DNA from: JAYPHU01 sp964611435
GTDB lineage: Bacteria; Pseudomonadota; Alphaproteobacteria; Rhodospirillales; UBA2165
Direction of reading: 5' to 3'
DNA length: 64,000 bases
Assembly (NCBI GenBank): GCA_964611435.1
Contig: CAZSXT010000006.1
Span: 62,001 to 126,000 of the forward strand
Shown: positions 63,216 through 64,000 of the stretch, piece by piece
How the letters are laid out: each line of letters opens with the position of its first letter
Position numbering within the stretch: the first letter of the stretch is position 1
Program-made: the position numbers and the translations under genes
Notes under the pieces: model-generated
Database searches by the model: none
Seen by the model: only the letters and a program-made list of their open reading frames with translations
Told to the model about the DNA's origin: nothing

Positions 63216-63996
63216 GCACCGGCTTTGCCAATCCTACGAGGTACAACACCAGCGCCGCCGTCACGATGGACGGACCCGCCGGCGTATCCCAATAGAGGGA
63301 CGCCATAAGCCCCGCAACCACCGAAGCCATACCAATTAACGCGGCCAAAATCGCCATCTGCTCCGGTGTGCGGGAAAAAACCCGTGCGCCCGCCGCCGGA
63401 ATGATCAGTAACGCAGCCACGAGCAGCACGCCCACAACCTTCATCGCCGTGGCGACCACGAGAGCAATCAGCACCATGAAGGCCAGATTGATGCGGCCCA
63501 CCGGCACCCCTTCCGCCGCAGCCAGGTCCTCATCCACGGTTACCGTCAGCAAACTGGGCCAGAGGAACAGCAGCACGGCCAACACGACGGCGGCGGCGAC
63601 ATAAGTCCAGATGACTTCCTGACCCGTGACGGCAAGGATATCGCCGAACAAAACCGCCATCAAATCCACGCCCTGGTTTCCCATGAAGCCAACAACAATT
63701 AGACCCAGCGCCAATGTCCCGTGGGACAGGATGCCAAGCAGCGTGTCACCGGCTAATTGGCTCCGCCGGCGTCGCAGGGCGACGAGAAGAACCGCCACGC
63801 CCAGACACACCGCGATAACGCCCACCCCCAAATCAATTCCGGCCAACAGGCCGATGGCAACGCCCAGGAGTGCCGAATGAGATAAGGTATCCCCGAAATA
63901 AGCCATGCGCCGCCACACCACGAAGGCCCCCAAGGATCCTGCCACCGCCGCGACCGCGATCCCGGCCAGAACGGCGCGGAGGACAAAATCATCCAT
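63199..63996 (-). CDS. znuB: Zinc ABC transporter permease ZnuB-like
   Basis: A 265-residue ABC-3 family membrane permease with about eight helices, importing zinc or manganese. Motifs include FVVWRRMAYFGDTLSHSALLG near the N-terminus (as MAYFGDTLSHSALLG) and DLAAAEGVPVGRINLAFM, the loop that contacts the ATPase. The ATPase and binding-protein genes are not in this window and may lie just beyond position 64000. It ends tail to tail with the second metC-like gene. Confidence 0.92.
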   Translation of the reverse strand: MDDFVLRAVLAGIAVAAVAGSLGAFVVWRRMAYFGDTLSHSALLGVAIGLLAGIDLGVGVIAVCLGVAVLLVALRRRRSQLAGDTLLGILSHGTLALGLIVVGFMGNQGVDLMAVLFGDILAVTGQEVIWTYVAAAVVLAVLLFLWPSLLTVTVDEDLAAAEGVPVGRINLAFMVLIALVVATAMKVVGVLLVAALLIIPAAGARVFSRTPEQMAILAALIGMASVVAGLMASLYWDTPAGPSIVTAALVLYLVGLAKPVLSSPS

Positions 63997-64000
63997 GATC

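Overview
The window looks like chromosomal DNA from an alphaproteobacterium, probably a free-living (perhaps marine) relative of the Rhodospirillales. This is inferred from gene order (tig-clpP-clpX-lon-hup-tRNA-Val, and nuoA-N followed by birA, coaX and an RNase J gene), from a LexA box of the alphaproteobacterial GAAC-N7-GAAC type in front of an imuA-imuB-dnaE2 cassette, and from a TRAP-type transporter. No insertion sequence, phage gene, CRISPR array, rRNA or replication origin was seen. Coding density is very high; the longest non-coding stretch is about 265 bases (hup to lon), so no gap exceeds 300 bases.

Region 1 (1-28351) is read entirely on the minus strand. In transcription order it holds an NAD(P)HX repair gene, malonyl-CoA decarboxylase, tRNA-Leu, the protein quality-control block (trigger factor, ClpP, ClpX, Lon), HU, tRNA-Val, a flavin-reductase-like gene, a CDF metal transporter, tRNA-Asp, and then the complete fourteen-gene complex I operon (nuoA to nuoN), with biotin ligase, type III pantothenate kinase and RNase J (cut by the window edge) closely packed behind it.

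Region 2 (28430-42902) is mixed. It has a D-amino-acid dehydrogenase, a PlsB-like acyltransferase, an alpha/beta hydrolase broken by one in-frame TAG, an isocyanide-hydratase-like DJ-1/PfpI protein, a ParDE toxin-antitoxin pair, a TPR-glycosyltransferase-like protein, the SOS mutagenesis cassette imuA-imuB-dnaE2, a small DUF2007-like/zinc-ribbon gene split by one in-frame TAA, and an MFS exporter.

Region 3 (42919-53315) looks like a catabolic locus: an aldo/keto reductase, a fused TRAP permease with its binding protein, a VOC (extradiol-dioxygenase-like) protein, a luciferase-like flavin monooxygenase, a fumarylacetoacetate-hydrolase-family enzyme, a MarR regulator, an acyl-CoA-dehydrogenase-fold monooxygenase and a CocE-type hydrolase. 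The same palindrome (TTGCATTTGCAA) lies in front of the VOC gene and in the divergent fumarylacetoacetase/marR promoter region. This makes a MarR-controlled uptake and ring-degradation module plausible; the substrate is unknown.

Region 4 (53312-58854) holds signalling and small metabolic genes: a class III nucleotide cyclase directly abutting a metallo-beta-lactamase-fold hydrolase, an orphan PAS histidine kinase with a cupin gene, a one-domain rhodanese and a Nudix hydrolase. Region 5 (58968-63996) is a sulfur amino acid operon (cysteine-synthase-like, mercaptopyruvate sulfurtransferase, two tandem cystathionine beta-lyase-like genes) that ends tail to tail with a ZnuB-like zinc permease.
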